Shown here one piece after another: positions 17,008 to 26,538 of a stretch of 63,418 nucleotides of DNA (position 1 is its first letter; every line of letters starts with the position of its first letter). The notes beneath the pieces were generated by a model. It searched no databases. It had not been told where the DNA came from and saw only the letters and a program-made list of their open reading frames with translations. This DNA is from Christensenella sp. UBA7584 (GTDB lineage: Bacteria > Bacillota > Clostridia > Christensenellales > UBA1242): positions 1 through 63,418 of the forward strand of contig DLKQ01000022.1 of the NCBI GenBank assembly GCA_002477805.1, written 5' to 3'. Made by a program: the position numbers and the translations under genes.

Positions 17008-17802
17008 TTATTCTTTAATTTTAAAGATGTGGCTAACATAATCTTGTTTTGCAACATCGATATATATTTCATCTTGTGGCGTAACTTTGTTTTCAAAAAA
17101 TGTTTTACGAATAGTTCTTACAGCAAGGTCTGGACTGTTGTTCTGTTCGCTAAGGTGGGCTAGTATAACACCCCGTGGTGTTTTACCTAGCATTTGTATA
17201 ATTGTGTCTGCTGCAACTTGGTTGCTAATATGGCCGTGGTTTGATAGAATACGCTCTTTAAGTTTGAAAGGGTAGTTGGGATTGTTTTTGAGTGTTTGAA
17301 CATCGTGATTTGATTCTAAAAGGACAAGGTCGCTCGTCTCTAAATTTTTTACAATTTCTGGAGTTGTGTGACCAAGGTCTGTTGCTGAAGTGAATTTCTT
17401 ACTCCCTTCCATAAGTGAAAATCCAACGCAATGGCTAGAATCGTGTTCAAGGTCAAAACTGTGAACAGCAAGGTCTTTTATATTAAAATCATTTCCATTA
17501 AATTCAATCTGAAGTGAGTTGTCAACATCGCTAATTTTACTTGCAAGCATATCCCAGCTTTTTCTATGAGCATAGATTTTAGTTCCAAACTTTTTTGCAA
17601 ATTGGCTAAGACCTTTTATGTGGTCGCTGTGTTCGTGTGTGATTAAAATTGCATCAATTTCAGTTGGTTTGACACCCAAAAGACCGAGCCTTCTTTCAAG
17701 CTCAGTTTTTGTCAGGCCAGCATCAATCAAAATGTTTGAATGCTCTGTTTGAATAAAGGTGGAATTACCTTTACTTCCACTAGCTAAAACACAAACACGC
17801 AT
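17008..17802 (-). CDS. walJ: MBL-fold hydrolase, WalJ/YycJ type
   Basis: Metallo-beta-lactamase fold hydrolase, probably a two-metal DNA exonuclease-like enzyme as in YycJ. The 264 residues show SGSKGNSTFI near the start, THEHSDH at residues 55-61 (metal ligands), SATDLGHTTPEI, LESNHD and SNHGHISN with a further histidine ligand, and ILAHLSEQNN. AAGGAG precedes the ATG. In many Gram-positives this gene ends the walRK operon, but no walRK is present here; the gene is led by its own promoter. Substrate in this organism is inferred only from the family. Confidence 0.87.
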   Translation of the reverse strand: MRVCVLASGSKGNSTFIQTEHSNILIDAGLTKTELERRLGLLGVKPTEIDAILITHEHSDHIKGLSQFAKKFGTKIYAHRKSWDMLASKISDVDNSLQIEFNGNDFNIKDLAVHSFDLEHDSSHCVGFSLMEGSKKFTSATDLGHTTPEIVKNLETSDLVLLESNHDVQTLKNNPNYPFKLKERILSNHGHISNQVAADTIIQMLGKTPRGVILAHLSEQNNSPDLAVRTIRKTFFENKVTPQDEIYIDVAKQDYVSHIFKIKE

Positions 17803-17820
17803 TTCCTTCTCCTTGCAATA

Positions 17821-17849
17821 ATTTTAACTCAAAAAGCAAAAAAAATCAA
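17821..17849 (-). promoter_or_regulatory. Promoter of walJ
   Basis: On the minus strand TTGATT (17849-17844), 17 bases, TAAAAT (17826-17821), 18 bases upstream of the ATG. Confidence 0.6.
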
Positions 17850-17968
17850 TAATTTGGTCGTAAAAACACAAAATTTCCCATAATTATTACAAAAACCCTA
17901 GATTATTACATATTTATCAACGCGAAAAGCGAGCTTGTTGTTTTATAATTTTTTGGAGGTGTTTTAAA

Positions 17969-20251
17969 ATGTTTTCAAGAAAAGTTTGTTACGAAATGAT
18001 AAAGTATTTACTTTTTTTCTTGTTGTTTTATATTCTTTCTGTTGCTGAGATTGAAGGTATAAGGCCATTTGCTTTTGGAATGTTTTTTGCACTAATTTGG
18101 TGTAATCAAAAACTTTACCTTATTGCTCCAATTTATTTTCTAAGTGGAATTTTAGCAGACTTTTCAATTAATACAATAATAAGTTTAGCGGGGACTTGTA
18201 TTGTTTTTTCAATTTTTTATTTGTTACATTTAAGATTAAAAAAACCTCTTAATGCCATTTTGATTGGTGTATATGCTTTTTTATCGCAATTTGCTTTTCT
18301 TTATCTCAACATACAAAGTGCAGAACAAATCATTTCCGCTTCAATTACTGTAATAGTGGGGCTTGTTTGTATGTACGCTTATCTATATTTTATGCAAAGT
18401 TTGATTTTGCAGGGTGTAAGAAGAAGATTTACCCTTGATGAAGTTATATCTGCAGGAGTGCTTCTTGTGAGTATTGGAGCTGGGATATCAAATATTCCTG
18501 ATTTTTATGGTATTTTTGCTAAAATCTTGTTGATTTTTTCTACTCTTTTATTTGTTTGGATATTCAACACTTCAACTAGTATTAGTTTTTCTATTTTGCT
18601 TGGACTTGGTGCAAGTTTAGGTGCTGACAATGTATTGTTTTTTTTAGATATTAGTCTAATTAGCTTAATTGCAAATTTGACAAGGTCTGAAAAGAAGTTT
18701 TTTTGTTGTTTGTCTATAATTTTAGTAGATTTGTTTGTAAATTTATATTTCTTTGATAATTACAATGCTTATATGTTGCTTTCAAGTTTAATAGCGTCTG
18801 TTTTGTTTTTATTGGTTCCAAATAAAACTTTGCATAAGCTATCAAATGTTGTTATTAGCGATAGTGATGATTTTGCTTTAAGAAATATGATAAACAGAAG
18901 TCGAAAAATTTTATATAAAAGAATTTGGGGTATAAGTGAAGTTTTTTTGGAAATGCAAAATGTTTTTATGAGTATGGCAAAAAACATAATGAGTCCTGAA
19001 GATTCGATTTCTTTTGTTGCAAACGAAACTAGAAAAAATGTATGTGAAAATTGTTCGAGAAAAAATGATTGCTGGAGGGTGAATTTAAACAAGACAACAA
19101 AAGAGATTGAAAATTTAGCCGCATTAAGTTTGGCTAGAGGCAGGGTTAATGTTCTTGATGTTCCAAGTGGGTTGAGTACAAAATGCCAAAAGCTATCTGT
19201 TTTAATTGGTGGAATAAATTCAGCTTCAAAGGATTTTAATAGCTATACAAAAAATATTTCCGGAATGAATGAAAGTAGAATCTTGATTGCAGACCAATTA
19301 TATGGTGTTTCACAAATTCTAAAATCTCTTGCTGAGGAAGTAAATCTAAACATAAATTTTGATGCTGTAAAAGAAAGAAAAATTATTGAAGAACTTTCAG
19401 CTTATCACATATTATGTAGTGAAGCTGTTATTTATTTTCAAAATAAAGAAATTAAAAGTGTAAGCCTAATTGTTCGTAAAAGTGATGCAAATCGAAAAGA
19501 AATTAGTGAAATTGTTGGGAAAATATTAAATTGTAAAATGGAAATTTCAAGTGTAGCACCTTCAGAAAAAAGTGGATATTTGCTTTTGGTTTTGAAGACG
19601 AAAGTTTTTTATGATATGATTTTTGGTAGTGCAGGTGTGACTAAAAATGGAGGAAAGGTTAGTGGTGATACACATTCCGTGATGCGAGTGGGAGAAGATA
19701 AAATTATGATGGCACTTTGTGACGGAATGGGGAGTGGTAGCTCTGCAGAAAAAGTTAGTAGTTTGGCATTAGGTTTAGTCGAAAATTTTTACAAGGCTGG
19801 TTTTGAAAGTTTGATTATTTTATCAAATGTAAATAAACTTATTTCTATGAAAGGTGAAGAAAATTTTAGTGCATTAGACATTTGTGTTTTTGATTTAAGA
19901 CAAAATATATGCGATCTTGTTAAATTAGGTTCTCCAATGGGATTTTTAAAAAGAAAAGATGAAACTATAATTATTGATGCTGGTTCACTACCATTAGGTA
20001 TACTTGATGATGTCAGACCTTGTTTTAAGAGCTATGCTCTATGTGATGAAGATATGGTCATATTAATTACAGACGGAGTTCTTGATGCTTTTGGTGATTT
20101 TGAAAGTTTGAATAATTTTATTGCTGAATCAAAGATATTAAATCCACAAGTTTTAGCTGAAAAAATTATTGAAGAAGCTCTTGTTAAATGTCATAATTGT
20201 GCTCCCGATGATATGACCATCTTGATTGGAAAAGTTTGGAGAAAGATTTAA
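17969..20251 (+). CDS. spoIIE: Stage II sporulation protein E-type phosphatase
   Basis: PP2C-type serine phosphatase; in sporulating Gram-positives it dephosphorylates SpoIIAA and so frees sigma F in the forespore. The 760 residues are laid out as in SpoIIE: about ten membrane segments to residue 285, a linker with two CxxC-like pairs (CENCSRKNDC, about 362-371), a regulatory middle, and the PP2C domain from about 565. That domain has SGDTHSVMRVG, ALCDGMGSG, GSLPLG, LITDGVLDAFG and PDDMT. GGAGGTG precedes the ATG. The neighbour tilS is also close to spoIIE in Bacillus. This is the strongest sign in the window of spore formation. Confidence 0.9.
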   Translation: MFSRKVCYEMIKYLLFFLLFYILSVAEIEGIRPFAFGMFFALIWCNQKLYLIAPIYFLSGILADFSINTIISLAGTCIVFSIFYLLHLRLKKPLNAILIGVYAFLSQFAFLYLNIQSAEQIISASITVIVGLVCMYAYLYFMQSLILQGVRRRFTLDEVISAGVLLVSIGAGISNIPDFYGIFAKILLIFSTLLFVWIFNTSTSISFSILLGLGASLGADNVLFFLDISLISLIANLTRSEKKFFCCLSIILVDLFVNLYFFDNYNAYMLLSSLIASVLFLLVPNKTLHKLSNVVISDSDDFALRNMINRSRKILYKRIWGISEVFLEMQNVFMSMAKNIMSPEDSISFVANETRKNVCENCSRKNDCWRVNLNKTTKEIENLAALSLARGRVNVLDVPSGLSTKCQKLSVLIGGINSASKDFNSYTKNISGMNESRILIADQLYGVSQILKSLAEEVNLNINFDAVKERKIIEELSAYHILCSEAVIYFQNKEIKSVSLIVRKSDANRKEISEIVGKILNCKMEISSVAPSEKSGYLLLVLKTKVFYDMIFGSAGVTKNGGKVSGDTHSVMRVGEDKIMMALCDGMGSGSSAEKVSSLALGLVENFYKAGFESLIILSNVNKLISMKGEENFSALDICVFDLRQNICDLVKLGSPMGFLKRKDETIIIDAGSLPLGILDDVRPCFKSYALCDEDMVILITDGVLDAFGDFESLNNFIAESKILNPQVLAEKIIEEALVKCHNCAPDDMTILIGKVWRKI

Positions 20252-20370
20252 TTTGCAAAATTTAATGTTAAAAAATATGAAAAAAGCATAAAAATGACCT
20301 ATTATTTCACTTTTTTCTAATTTTTATTAAAATTTTTGACAATATATATTGCTTATTTTTGAAAAGGGTA

Positions 20371-20399
20371 TTGAAATTTTTTAGGGTATGATATATAAT
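20371..20399 (+). promoter_or_regulatory. Promoter of tilS
   Basis: TTGAAA (20371-20376), 17 bases, TATAAT (20394-20399). The GATGGAG binding site and the ATG at 20428 follow. Confidence 0.78.
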
Positions 20400-20427
20400 A
20401 TTCATAAGAAGTGATGGAGTGCTTGTT

Positions 20428-21786
20428 ATGGTATTTGAAAAAGTTTTGGAATTAGTTAAAAAACAAAATATGTTTCCTTCTGGAAGTGTTGTTGGTGTTG
20501 CTTGTAGTGGTGGCTCGGATTCTATGAGCTTACTTCATTTTTTGAATACAAATCGAGATAAGCTAGATATAGAAATTGTTGCAATTCATATTGACCACGG
20601 AACTAGAGATAATGATGCTAGAGATGCTTATTTTGTAGAAGATTTTTGTCGGGAAAATCATATAAGATTTCAAAAATTTAAGGTCGAAGCAAAGGTTCTA
20701 GCAAAGCAAAAAGGCTGGACAATGGAACAGGCTTGTAGGGAAGCTAGATATGGTATTTTTGAAAGCTTAAAAAAGAAAGGAATTGTGGACAAAATTGCAC
20801 TTGCTCATCAGCAAAGTGACCAGGCAGAAACAGTTCTTTTACACATTTTACGCGGTTCTGGTCTTCAAGGCGCAAGTGGAATGTCGTATGTAAGAGATGA
20901 TTTTTATGTAAGACCGCTTTTGGATACACCAAAACAAGAAATTTTGTCTTATATTTATGAAAATCAAATTCCTTATGTGGAAGATGAAACAAATACCGAT
21001 ACAGCTATTTCTCGAAATTTTTTACGTCAAAAAATATTGCCAGAATTAAGACAAGTTTGGCCAAAAGTTGATGAATCAATTTGTAATTTTGGTAAAATAT
21101 GTAAAGATGATGATGATACAATACGTCGTCTTATGAATTTTGATTCAATTATTTTTAACGGTAAAATCATAAAAATTCCACTTTCCTATTTTTCTTATTC
21201 AAAAAGTTATGTTTACAGAATGATTATGGATTGTTTTTCTAAATTTGGTATAGTGCAGGGGATTGAAAAAAAGCATCTTGATATGATTTATGATTTTGCA
21301 TTGTCAAGTGAAAATGGTGCAAAGTTAAATATGCCAGATTTTGTCACAGTGTTCAAAGAGTATGAATATGTTACCTTGGCACTAAAAAAGCCAAAACTAT
21401 TGGTGCAAACAGAATGGGAATTTAAAAGAGGTGTGACTCATTTTGAGGATTATGGTTCAATAAAAATTAGAAAAGTTCAAAAGGGACAAAAAATTTTACC
21501 AGGTACTCTTCTTATTGATGCAGATAAAGTTCCACAAGGGGCTGTTTGGAGACTTAGAAAAGATGGTGACTTTATCGAAAAATTTGGTGGAGCGGGGATT
21601 GTTAAAGTAAAGAAATTCCTTTCAGATAAAAAAGTTCCTCAAAGGGTGAGAAAAGTTTTGCCAATGCTTGCTGTTGGAAACGAGGTGTTTGTAATAGCAA
21701 ATATTGATATTTCTGAGGCTTTAAGGGTTACTCCAGACACTAAAAATGCATATTTAATAGAATTTAATTTAAAAAATTGGGTTTAA
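20428..21786 (+). CDS. tilS: tRNA(Ile) lysidine synthase
   Basis: Adds lysine to C34 of the CAU-anticodon tRNA-Ile so that it reads AUA. The PP-loop ATP pyrophosphatase motif CSGGSDSMSL is at about residues 25-34. It is followed by AIHIDHGTR, LAHQQSDQAETVLLHILRG and VEDETNTDTAISRNFLR. The C-terminal substrate-binding domain is present (WRLRKDGDFIEKFGG, KKFLSDKKVPQRVR). The 452 residues are normal. I chose ATG 20428 because GATGGAG sits correctly for it; the in-frame GTG at 20419 overlaps that site. Confidence 0.94.
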   Translation: MVFEKVLELVKKQNMFPSGSVVGVACSGGSDSMSLLHFLNTNRDKLDIEIVAIHIDHGTRDNDARDAYFVEDFCRENHIRFQKFKVEAKVLAKQKGWTMEQACREARYGIFESLKKKGIVDKIALAHQQSDQAETVLLHILRGSGLQGASGMSYVRDDFYVRPLLDTPKQEILSYIYENQIPYVEDETNTDTAISRNFLRQKILPELRQVWPKVDESICNFGKICKDDDDTIRRLMNFDSIIFNGKIIKIPLSYFSYSKSYVYRMIMDCFSKFGIVQGIEKKHLDMIYDFALSSENGAKLNMPDFVTVFKEYEYVTLALKKPKLLVQTEWEFKRGVTHFEDYGSIKIRKVQKGQKILPGTLLIDADKVPQGAVWRLRKDGDFIEKFGGAGIVKVKKFLSDKKVPQRVRKVLPMLAVGNEVFVIANIDISEALRVTPDTKNAYLIEFNLKNWV

Positions 21787-21808
21787 TCCCGATTTTTTGT
21801 TTATTTCT

Positions 21809-21837
21809 TTGACAAAAATTGTTTGGTATGATATTCT
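21809..21837 (+). promoter_or_regulatory. Promoter of the flippase-AI-2E-trpS operon
   Basis: TTGACA (21809-21814), 17 bases, TATTCT (21832-21837). It starts 22 bases after the tilS stop and resembles the 5S promoter in carrying TATGATAT across its -10 region. Confidence 0.6.
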
Positions 21838-21865
21838 TGAAACAAGTGAAAAGTGGGGAAAGATA

Positions 21866-23248
21866 ATGCAACAAGAAGCTGAACATAAGAGTGAAGTAGA
21901 TGTTAAAATAAAAAAAACAAAATTGTTTTGCAAAACAATTGTTGCTGTTTCTAAAAGTGTAAGTCAAGCCTCCTACTATGCGAAAAAATATTATCAACAG
22001 GTTGTTGATATACCAAAACCAAACGCTGAGCAATTGACTGCTGAAATTACTGAAAAATCAAATCAAGCAGTTAACAACCAAAAAACAAAGAAAAAACGAT
22101 GGCTTAATATAATTTTTCTTTTAATAAACATTGGTATTGTTGTCGGAATTATTCTTTGGAATGTTCTGGGAAATGATGAAAGTATGAGTTTTTCAGAACT
22201 TCTGACAAGGCAAATAAATTGGGAGTGGTTATTTTTTGGGGTAGTTCTTTTTGTTTTGGTCAACTTTGCTGATTCTGCCCGAATTTTTACGATGATTTTA
22301 TATAGCACAAAACGACCAAGGCCATTCCTAAGTTATAAATCTGTTGCAATGTGCAGATTTTATGACTGTGCGACTCCAATGGCAACTGGTGGACAGCCTT
22401 TTCAAATTTTTTATTTAAACAAGAGAGGACTTCCTGCTGGTACAGCAACTAGTGTTCCTATCGCAAAGTATCTTTATTCTCAGTTTTACACTATTTTATT
22501 TATGGCAGTGGTTCTAATTTGTAAGCACGCCTATCTTATAACTTTAAATCCCTGGGTTTTAACACTGGCTTATATCACTTTGGGCTTGAATTTACTTCTT
22601 ATTGCAGGAATAATATTTTTGTCTGTGAGTAAAAAAATAGGGCCAAGCTGTGCTGTTGGTATCTTAAAATTTCTGTCTAAGATTAAAATTGTAAAAGATT
22701 ATCGAAAATCTTTCGTAAAAGTAATGAAAACAGTGCGCGAGTATTCTTCCACAATGAAAATGTTTGTAAGTAATATTTGGATTGCATTGTTTATGCTCTT
22801 ATTTAGTGTCGTGCATCTTATACTTAATTATAGTTTGCCTTTTGTTGTGTATGCAACTTTTATGCCACTTGATGCAAGTTGGTTTGAGGCTTATGTTAAT
22901 TTGTTTACTATCGGAATTGTTTGTGATATGGCTTGTGGATTGATTCCACTTCCAGGTGGGTCTGGAATGGCTGAAATTTCCTTTGCTGCACTTGTAACAA
23001 CTTCGGGATTATTTGTTACCGCAGATGGTTACAATATTATTGTTTGGGCGTTACTGCTTTGGCGTATTTTCTCTTATTATGGTTATCTTATTCAGGGGCT
23101 ATTTGTTTCATTTTATGATAGCTTGATTGGAAACAAAAAAATAGCTCCACTTCTTGAAAGATTTAAAAAAGAAGATTTACAAAAAGAAAAAGAAAAACAA
23201 AACCAAGAACCTGTTGTTAAGGTTGTGAAAAATAGGAGGAGAAAATGA
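21866..23248 (+). CDS. Flippase-like lysylphosphatidylglycerol synthase TM-region protein
   Basis: Integral membrane protein of the UPF0104/MprF transmembrane family, which flips or exposes lipids. It has 460 residues: a cytoplasmic N terminus of about 75 residues, then eight or so spans. Family motifs are TPMATGGQPFQIFYL and PLPGGSGMAEISF. No synthase domain is attached. The start at 21866 has GGGGAAAG 5 bases upstream; the longer in-frame start at 21797 would overlap the promoter. It ends in a basic tail, and its stop overlaps the next start (ATGA). Confidence 0.84.
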   Translation: MQQEAEHKSEVDVKIKKTKLFCKTIVAVSKSVSQASYYAKKYYQQVVDIPKPNAEQLTAEITEKSNQAVNNQKTKKKRWLNIIFLLINIGIVVGIILWNVLGNDESMSFSELLTRQINWEWLFFGVVLFVLVNFADSARIFTMILYSTKRPRPFLSYKSVAMCRFYDCATPMATGGQPFQIFYLNKRGLPAGTATSVPIAKYLYSQFYTILFMAVVLICKHAYLITLNPWVLTLAYITLGLNLLLIAGIIFLSVSKKIGPSCAVGILKFLSKIKIVKDYRKSFVKVMKTVREYSSTMKMFVSNIWIALFMLLFSVVHLILNYSLPFVVYATFMPLDASWFEAYVNLFTIGIVCDMACGLIPLPGGSGMAEISFAALVTTSGLFVTADGYNIIVWALLLWRIFSYYGYLIQGLFVSFYDSLIGNKKIAPLLERFKKEDLQKEKEKQNQEPVVKVVKNRRRK

Positions 23249-24567
23249 GTGATTATGAACATAATAGGCTAAGACCTAAGGATAAAAATACCAAATGGTA
23301 TTTTTGGCTTTTTGTCGCTCTCCTTGGAGCTTTGCTTCTTTCAAACCTTGCGGGTGAAACAATAAAGCAAATGTTCTTTTCTTTACTTGCTGGTATTACC
23401 CCAATTATTGTAGCTGTTTGTCTTGCTTTTTTACTATTACACCCAATTGAGTGGATTGAAAACAAACTTTTAAAAAACGCTTTTGTGGGTAATCCTAAAT
23501 CAAAAATATACAAAAGAATGATTTCGCTTTCAATCTGTTACTTTGTTATCATTGGAATAGTTGTTGTTCTTTTGGTAACTATGGTTCCATATCTTGTAAG
23601 TACTTTAAAAGAGCTTTCAAGTAATGGTGATAGTATAATCGCTGATTTGAGAACGCAAATAACTAATCTTGTTGTAAGTATTACTGGCATTTCTGCGACA
23701 GAAGTTTCTGCCTATATGGAAAATTTTTTAAATCAATTAAGTACTACAATTAGTGGTTGGTTTACTTCCCTTAATTTGATTGATATGGTTACTGTTGTTG
23801 GTAATGTTATTTTTGTGACTTTTATGTCTATTTTGCTAAGTTTTTTAATGCTCAAAGATAAAGAGCTTGTTGCGAACACTGCAAGAAGATACACATACGC
23901 ATATAATTCAAAGAAAAAGGCTGATGAAATATTAATTACAACTAGACGTTCTCGTAAAATGCTTGACCAGTGGTTATTTTGCAATATTATATTAATGATT
24001 ATAATTTTTGTTATCGCTTGGATTGGTTATGCGATAATTGGAATTAAATTCTCTGGGCTTTTAGCATTGGCTCTTGCTGTTTTGTCTGTGATTCCGTATA
24101 TTGGTGGATTTATTGCTATTATTCCAGTTGCAATGATTGCTCTTGTGTTTGGAACAACATCACAGATGATTGCTGGTGTGATTTTTGGTCTTGCAACTTG
24201 GGCTATTATAACAACAGTTCTTCCTCCATTTTTAATGAGTAGTAGACTAAAGACAAGGGCTGTGGTTTTAATTTTGACAATGATTATTGCGGGTGCTTTG
24301 TTTGGATTGTGGGGAATGCTATTGTCAGGACCTATTGGTGCAATAATCACGATCTACCTTCAAGAGAGGCTTGAGGTTAGAGAGGCAATGAGAGAAAGAG
24401 AGGAAATGGTTGAAGCGGGTGTTGTTGATGTTCCAACTTCTGGAGTTAGTGAAATGCTAGATTATCAAGAAGATATTGACCCAACTGTTTTGGATATAAT
24501 TGAAGAAGATAAAGTTGCAAAAAATAAACAAAAAGAACAAAAAAAGAATTTAAAAGATAAAAAATAA
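23245..24567 (+). CDS. AI-2E family transporter (PerM-like)
   Basis: Polytopic membrane protein of the AI-2E exporter family. Members are thought to act as exporters or ion antiporters; this one's substrate cannot be told. The 440 residues have a short cytoplasmic start, two N-terminal spans, an extracellular helical region (about 110-175), then about six spans. PYIGGFIAIIPVAMIAL and GPIGAIITIYLQERL are typical. The C terminus is acidic then lysine-rich. It is coupled to the upstream gene by a 4-base overlap. Confidence 0.87.
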   Translation: MSDYEHNRLRPKDKNTKWYFWLFVALLGALLLSNLAGETIKQMFFSLLAGITPIIVAVCLAFLLLHPIEWIENKLLKNAFVGNPKSKIYKRMISLSICYFVIIGIVVVLLVTMVPYLVSTLKELSSNGDSIIADLRTQITNLVVSITGISATEVSAYMENFLNQLSTTISGWFTSLNLIDMVTVVGNVIFVTFMSILLSFLMLKDKELVANTARRYTYAYNSKKKADEILITTRRSRKMLDQWLFCNIILMIIIFVIAWIGYAIIGIKFSGLLALALAVLSVIPYIGGFIAIIPVAMIALVFGTTSQMIAGVIFGLATWAIITTVLPPFLMSSRLKTRAVVLILTMIIAGALFGLWGMLLSGPIGAIITIYLQERLEVREAMREREEMVEAGVVDVPTSGVSEMLDYQEDIDPTVLDIIEEDKVAKNKQKEQKKNLKDKK

Positions 24568-24588
24568 ATTAAAAAGAAGGTCAATAAA

Positions 24589-25572
24589 ATGAAAAAAATA
24601 CAATTTAGTGCGGCTAAACCAACTGGGCGTTTAACACTAGGGAATTATATCGGAGCTGTTAACAATTGGATTTCTATGCAAGAAGAGTATAATTCTATTT
24701 TTTGTGTTGCTGATTTACATTCGCTTACTGTAAAAATTGAGCCAGATGAACTCAGAGATAATAGTTTTGCTGTTATGGCAAATTATTTGGCAGTTGGACT
24801 TGATCCAAAAAAGTGTGTGCTTTACTATCAATCGCAACTTCCCGCACATCCGGAGCTTTGTTGGGAGATGAATTGCATTACTTCAATGGGTGAAGCAAGT
24901 AGAATGACTGCTTATAAAGAAAAGGCTCAAAAAAATCAAAATGTCTCGGTTGGACTATTTGACTATCCAATGCTTATGGCGGCCGATATTCTGCTTTTTG
25001 ACACTGATTATGTTGCAATTGGAGAGGACCAGCGTCAGCATCTTGAACTTGCAAGGGATTTGGCAATTCGTTTTAATAATAAATATGGAAACACTTTTGT
25101 GGTACCAGAAGGTATTTATCCAAAAGTCGGTGCAAAAATATACAATTTACAAAATCCTATCCGCAAAATGAGTAAAAGTGATGATGACAATAGCGGTAAC
25201 ATTTTACTTGAAGACGATATTGATCTTATTCGTCAGAAGATAAAAAGGGCTGTTACGGATAGTGGCTCCGAAATTGTCGCAAGAGAAGACAAACCTGGAG
25301 TTACAAACTTGCTTAATATTTTTTCAGTTCTTTCTAAAATGTCTATCAAAGAAGCGGAGAAGTATTTTGATGGTAAAAACTATGGCTGTTTAAAAAATGA
25401 AGTTGCTGAACTTGTTATTGAAACATTAAAACCTGTTCAACAAAAGTTTAAGTATTATATGTCACACAAAGAGGAAATAATAGATATTGCAAAAGAGGGT
25501 GTTGAAAAAGTAAGAGAGCAAGCTGAGAACAAAGTAAAATTAGTGAAAGAAAAGATGGGGCTAATTTTCTAA
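24589..25572 (+). CDS. trpS: Tryptophanyl-tRNA synthetase
   Basis: Charges tRNA-Trp; class Ic synthetase of 327 residues. The HIGH-type motif is PTGRLTLGNYIG at about 12-23. ADLHSLTV and YPMLMAADILLF follow, then GEDQRQHLELARD and KMSKSDDD near 197. AAGAAGG is about 8 bases upstream of the ATG. It is third in the operon after the AI-2E gene. No T-box is present. Confidence 0.96.
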   Translation: MKKIQFSAAKPTGRLTLGNYIGAVNNWISMQEEYNSIFCVADLHSLTVKIEPDELRDNSFAVMANYLAVGLDPKKCVLYYQSQLPAHPELCWEMNCITSMGEASRMTAYKEKAQKNQNVSVGLFDYPMLMAADILLFDTDYVAIGEDQRQHLELARDLAIRFNNKYGNTFVVPEGIYPKVGAKIYNLQNPIRKMSKSDDDNSGNILLEDDIDLIRQKIKRAVTDSGSEIVAREDKPGVTNLLNIFSVLSKMSIKEAEKYFDGKNYGCLKNEVAELVIETLKPVQQKFKYYMSHKEEIIDIAKEGVEKVREQAENKVKLVKEKMGLIF

Positions 25573-25585
25573 AAAGGAGAAAATT

Positions 25586-26146
25586 GTGTCGGAAGAAAAA
25601 GAAATAGAAAGTCAAAATGAAACAGAGAATCAAAATAAAGAAAGTGCTGAGAATAACCAACTTAAAGTAGGGATACCATCATCTGTTTCAAAATTTTTTT
25701 CAGAAAAAAGAGATAAAAAGGCTCTGAAAAATTTACAGAACGATGTGAAAAAGGATACTCAAAAAGATCCTTATCACAAACAACATCTTTTTCGCAAGAA
25801 TGTTGAGTTTATGGCAGGGCGTAGCGAAAGTCTAAAAGAGCAAATGAAAAGATTTAATGAAAAATTTTATCAGCGAAAAAGTGTTGGGCAAAAAATACAG
25901 CGAACTAATGATATTAGTGATGCAAAAAATGAGTTAAAGCAATATCAACAACTAAGAAAAGAAGAAGATGAAATTGGAAAACAACTTAAGTTTCAAGTAT
26001 TTAAAGAAAATACAAAAAGAGTTATAGAGGGGCCAAAAGGCTGTTTGAAAGATTTGAAGGGCTGTCTTTTTTCTGCAATGGTGTGTTTAACCCTTTGTGG
26101 TGGTGGTATTCTCGCTGGAATTTTGAAACTTTGTGGTATTTTTTAA
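25586..26146 (+). CDS. Hypothetical protein with coiled coil and C-terminal membrane anchor
   Basis: The 186 residues are not recognised. The first 150 are very hydrophilic and rich in E, K and Q, with long helical, likely coiled-coil stretches (about 60-150). The end is a cysteine- and glycine-containing hydrophobic segment (about 160-186), so it is tail-anchored. It starts with GTG at 25586, 9 bases after AAAGGAG. It closes the operon, right before a strong terminator. Confidence 0.72.
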   Translation: MSEEKEIESQNETENQNKESAENNQLKVGIPSSVSKFFSEKRDKKALKNLQNDVKKDTQKDPYHKQHLFRKNVEFMAGRSESLKEQMKRFNEKFYQRKSVGQKIQRTNDISDAKNELKQYQQLRKEEDEIGKQLKFQVFKENTKRVIEGPKGCLKDLKGCLFSAMVCLTLCGGGILAGILKLCGIF

Positions 26147-26172
26147 AAGAACAAGAACACTTGTTCTTTTTT
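26145..26172 (+). terminator. Terminator after the trpS operon
   Basis: AAAAGAACAAG and CTTGTTCTTTT, loop AACA, then a T-run; it begins at the stop codon of the preceding gene. Confidence 0.93.
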
Positions 26173-26174
26173 TA

Positions 26175-26414
26175 TTAAAATAAATTATTTAAGAGAGTTA
26201 AAAGGTTGGTGTTATTGTTTGCAAATTGATAATTAAAACAGCAAGCCCTTCTGTTATTTTGCGAAAAGTTTGTCAAGTTTGTTGCGTACGAAAGGGCTAT
26301 TAGTGCTACGAGTAGTATAATTAAAAGCGTTGTATTATTTGTTAAATCAACACCTGTTCCTGTAGCCCAAAGTGCTATCAGTAGCACTAAAACTACACTT
26401 TGTGAAATTGTCAT
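26175..26414 (-). CDS. Small two-span membrane protein
   Basis: A 79-residue hypothetical protein. There are two hydrophobic helices (about 5-22 and 28-44), then a polar, asparagine-rich tail containing RRACCF. GGAGG lies 10 bases before the ATG at 26414. It is divergent from arsR. The coding capacity is modest, so it is less certain than its neighbours. Confidence 0.5.
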   Translation of the reverse strand: MTISQSVVLVLLIALWATGTGVDLTNNTTLLIILLVALIALSYATNLTNFSQNNRRACCFNYQFANNNTNLLTLLNNLF

Positions 26415-26490
26415 ATTATGTAATCCTCCAAAATTTTGCAAAAAATATGTTTAAAATTTATTATGTTTTAAATTTCGCAAATGTGCAAAA

Positions 26491-26519
26491 TTGTGCATTT
26501 TTTATTTTTTTGCTATACT
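26491..26519 (+). promoter_or_regulatory. Promoter of arsR, with possible operator
   Basis: TTGTGC (26491-26496), 17 bases, TATACT (26514-26519) with TG before it. Overlapping repeats of TGTGCA (26482 and 26492) and the palindromes CAAAATTTTG and TTTTGCAAAA just upstream could be where the ArsR protein binds. The operator role is inferred. Confidence 0.5.
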
Positions 26520-26538
26520 TAATTTCAGTGAGGTGTAT

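Noticed and set aside
9872..25572. T-box leaders before tyrS and trpS
   Set aside because: The tyrS -10 box lies 27 bases before the start codon and trpS follows the previous gene by 21 bases; neither has room for the AGGGTGG-type element.
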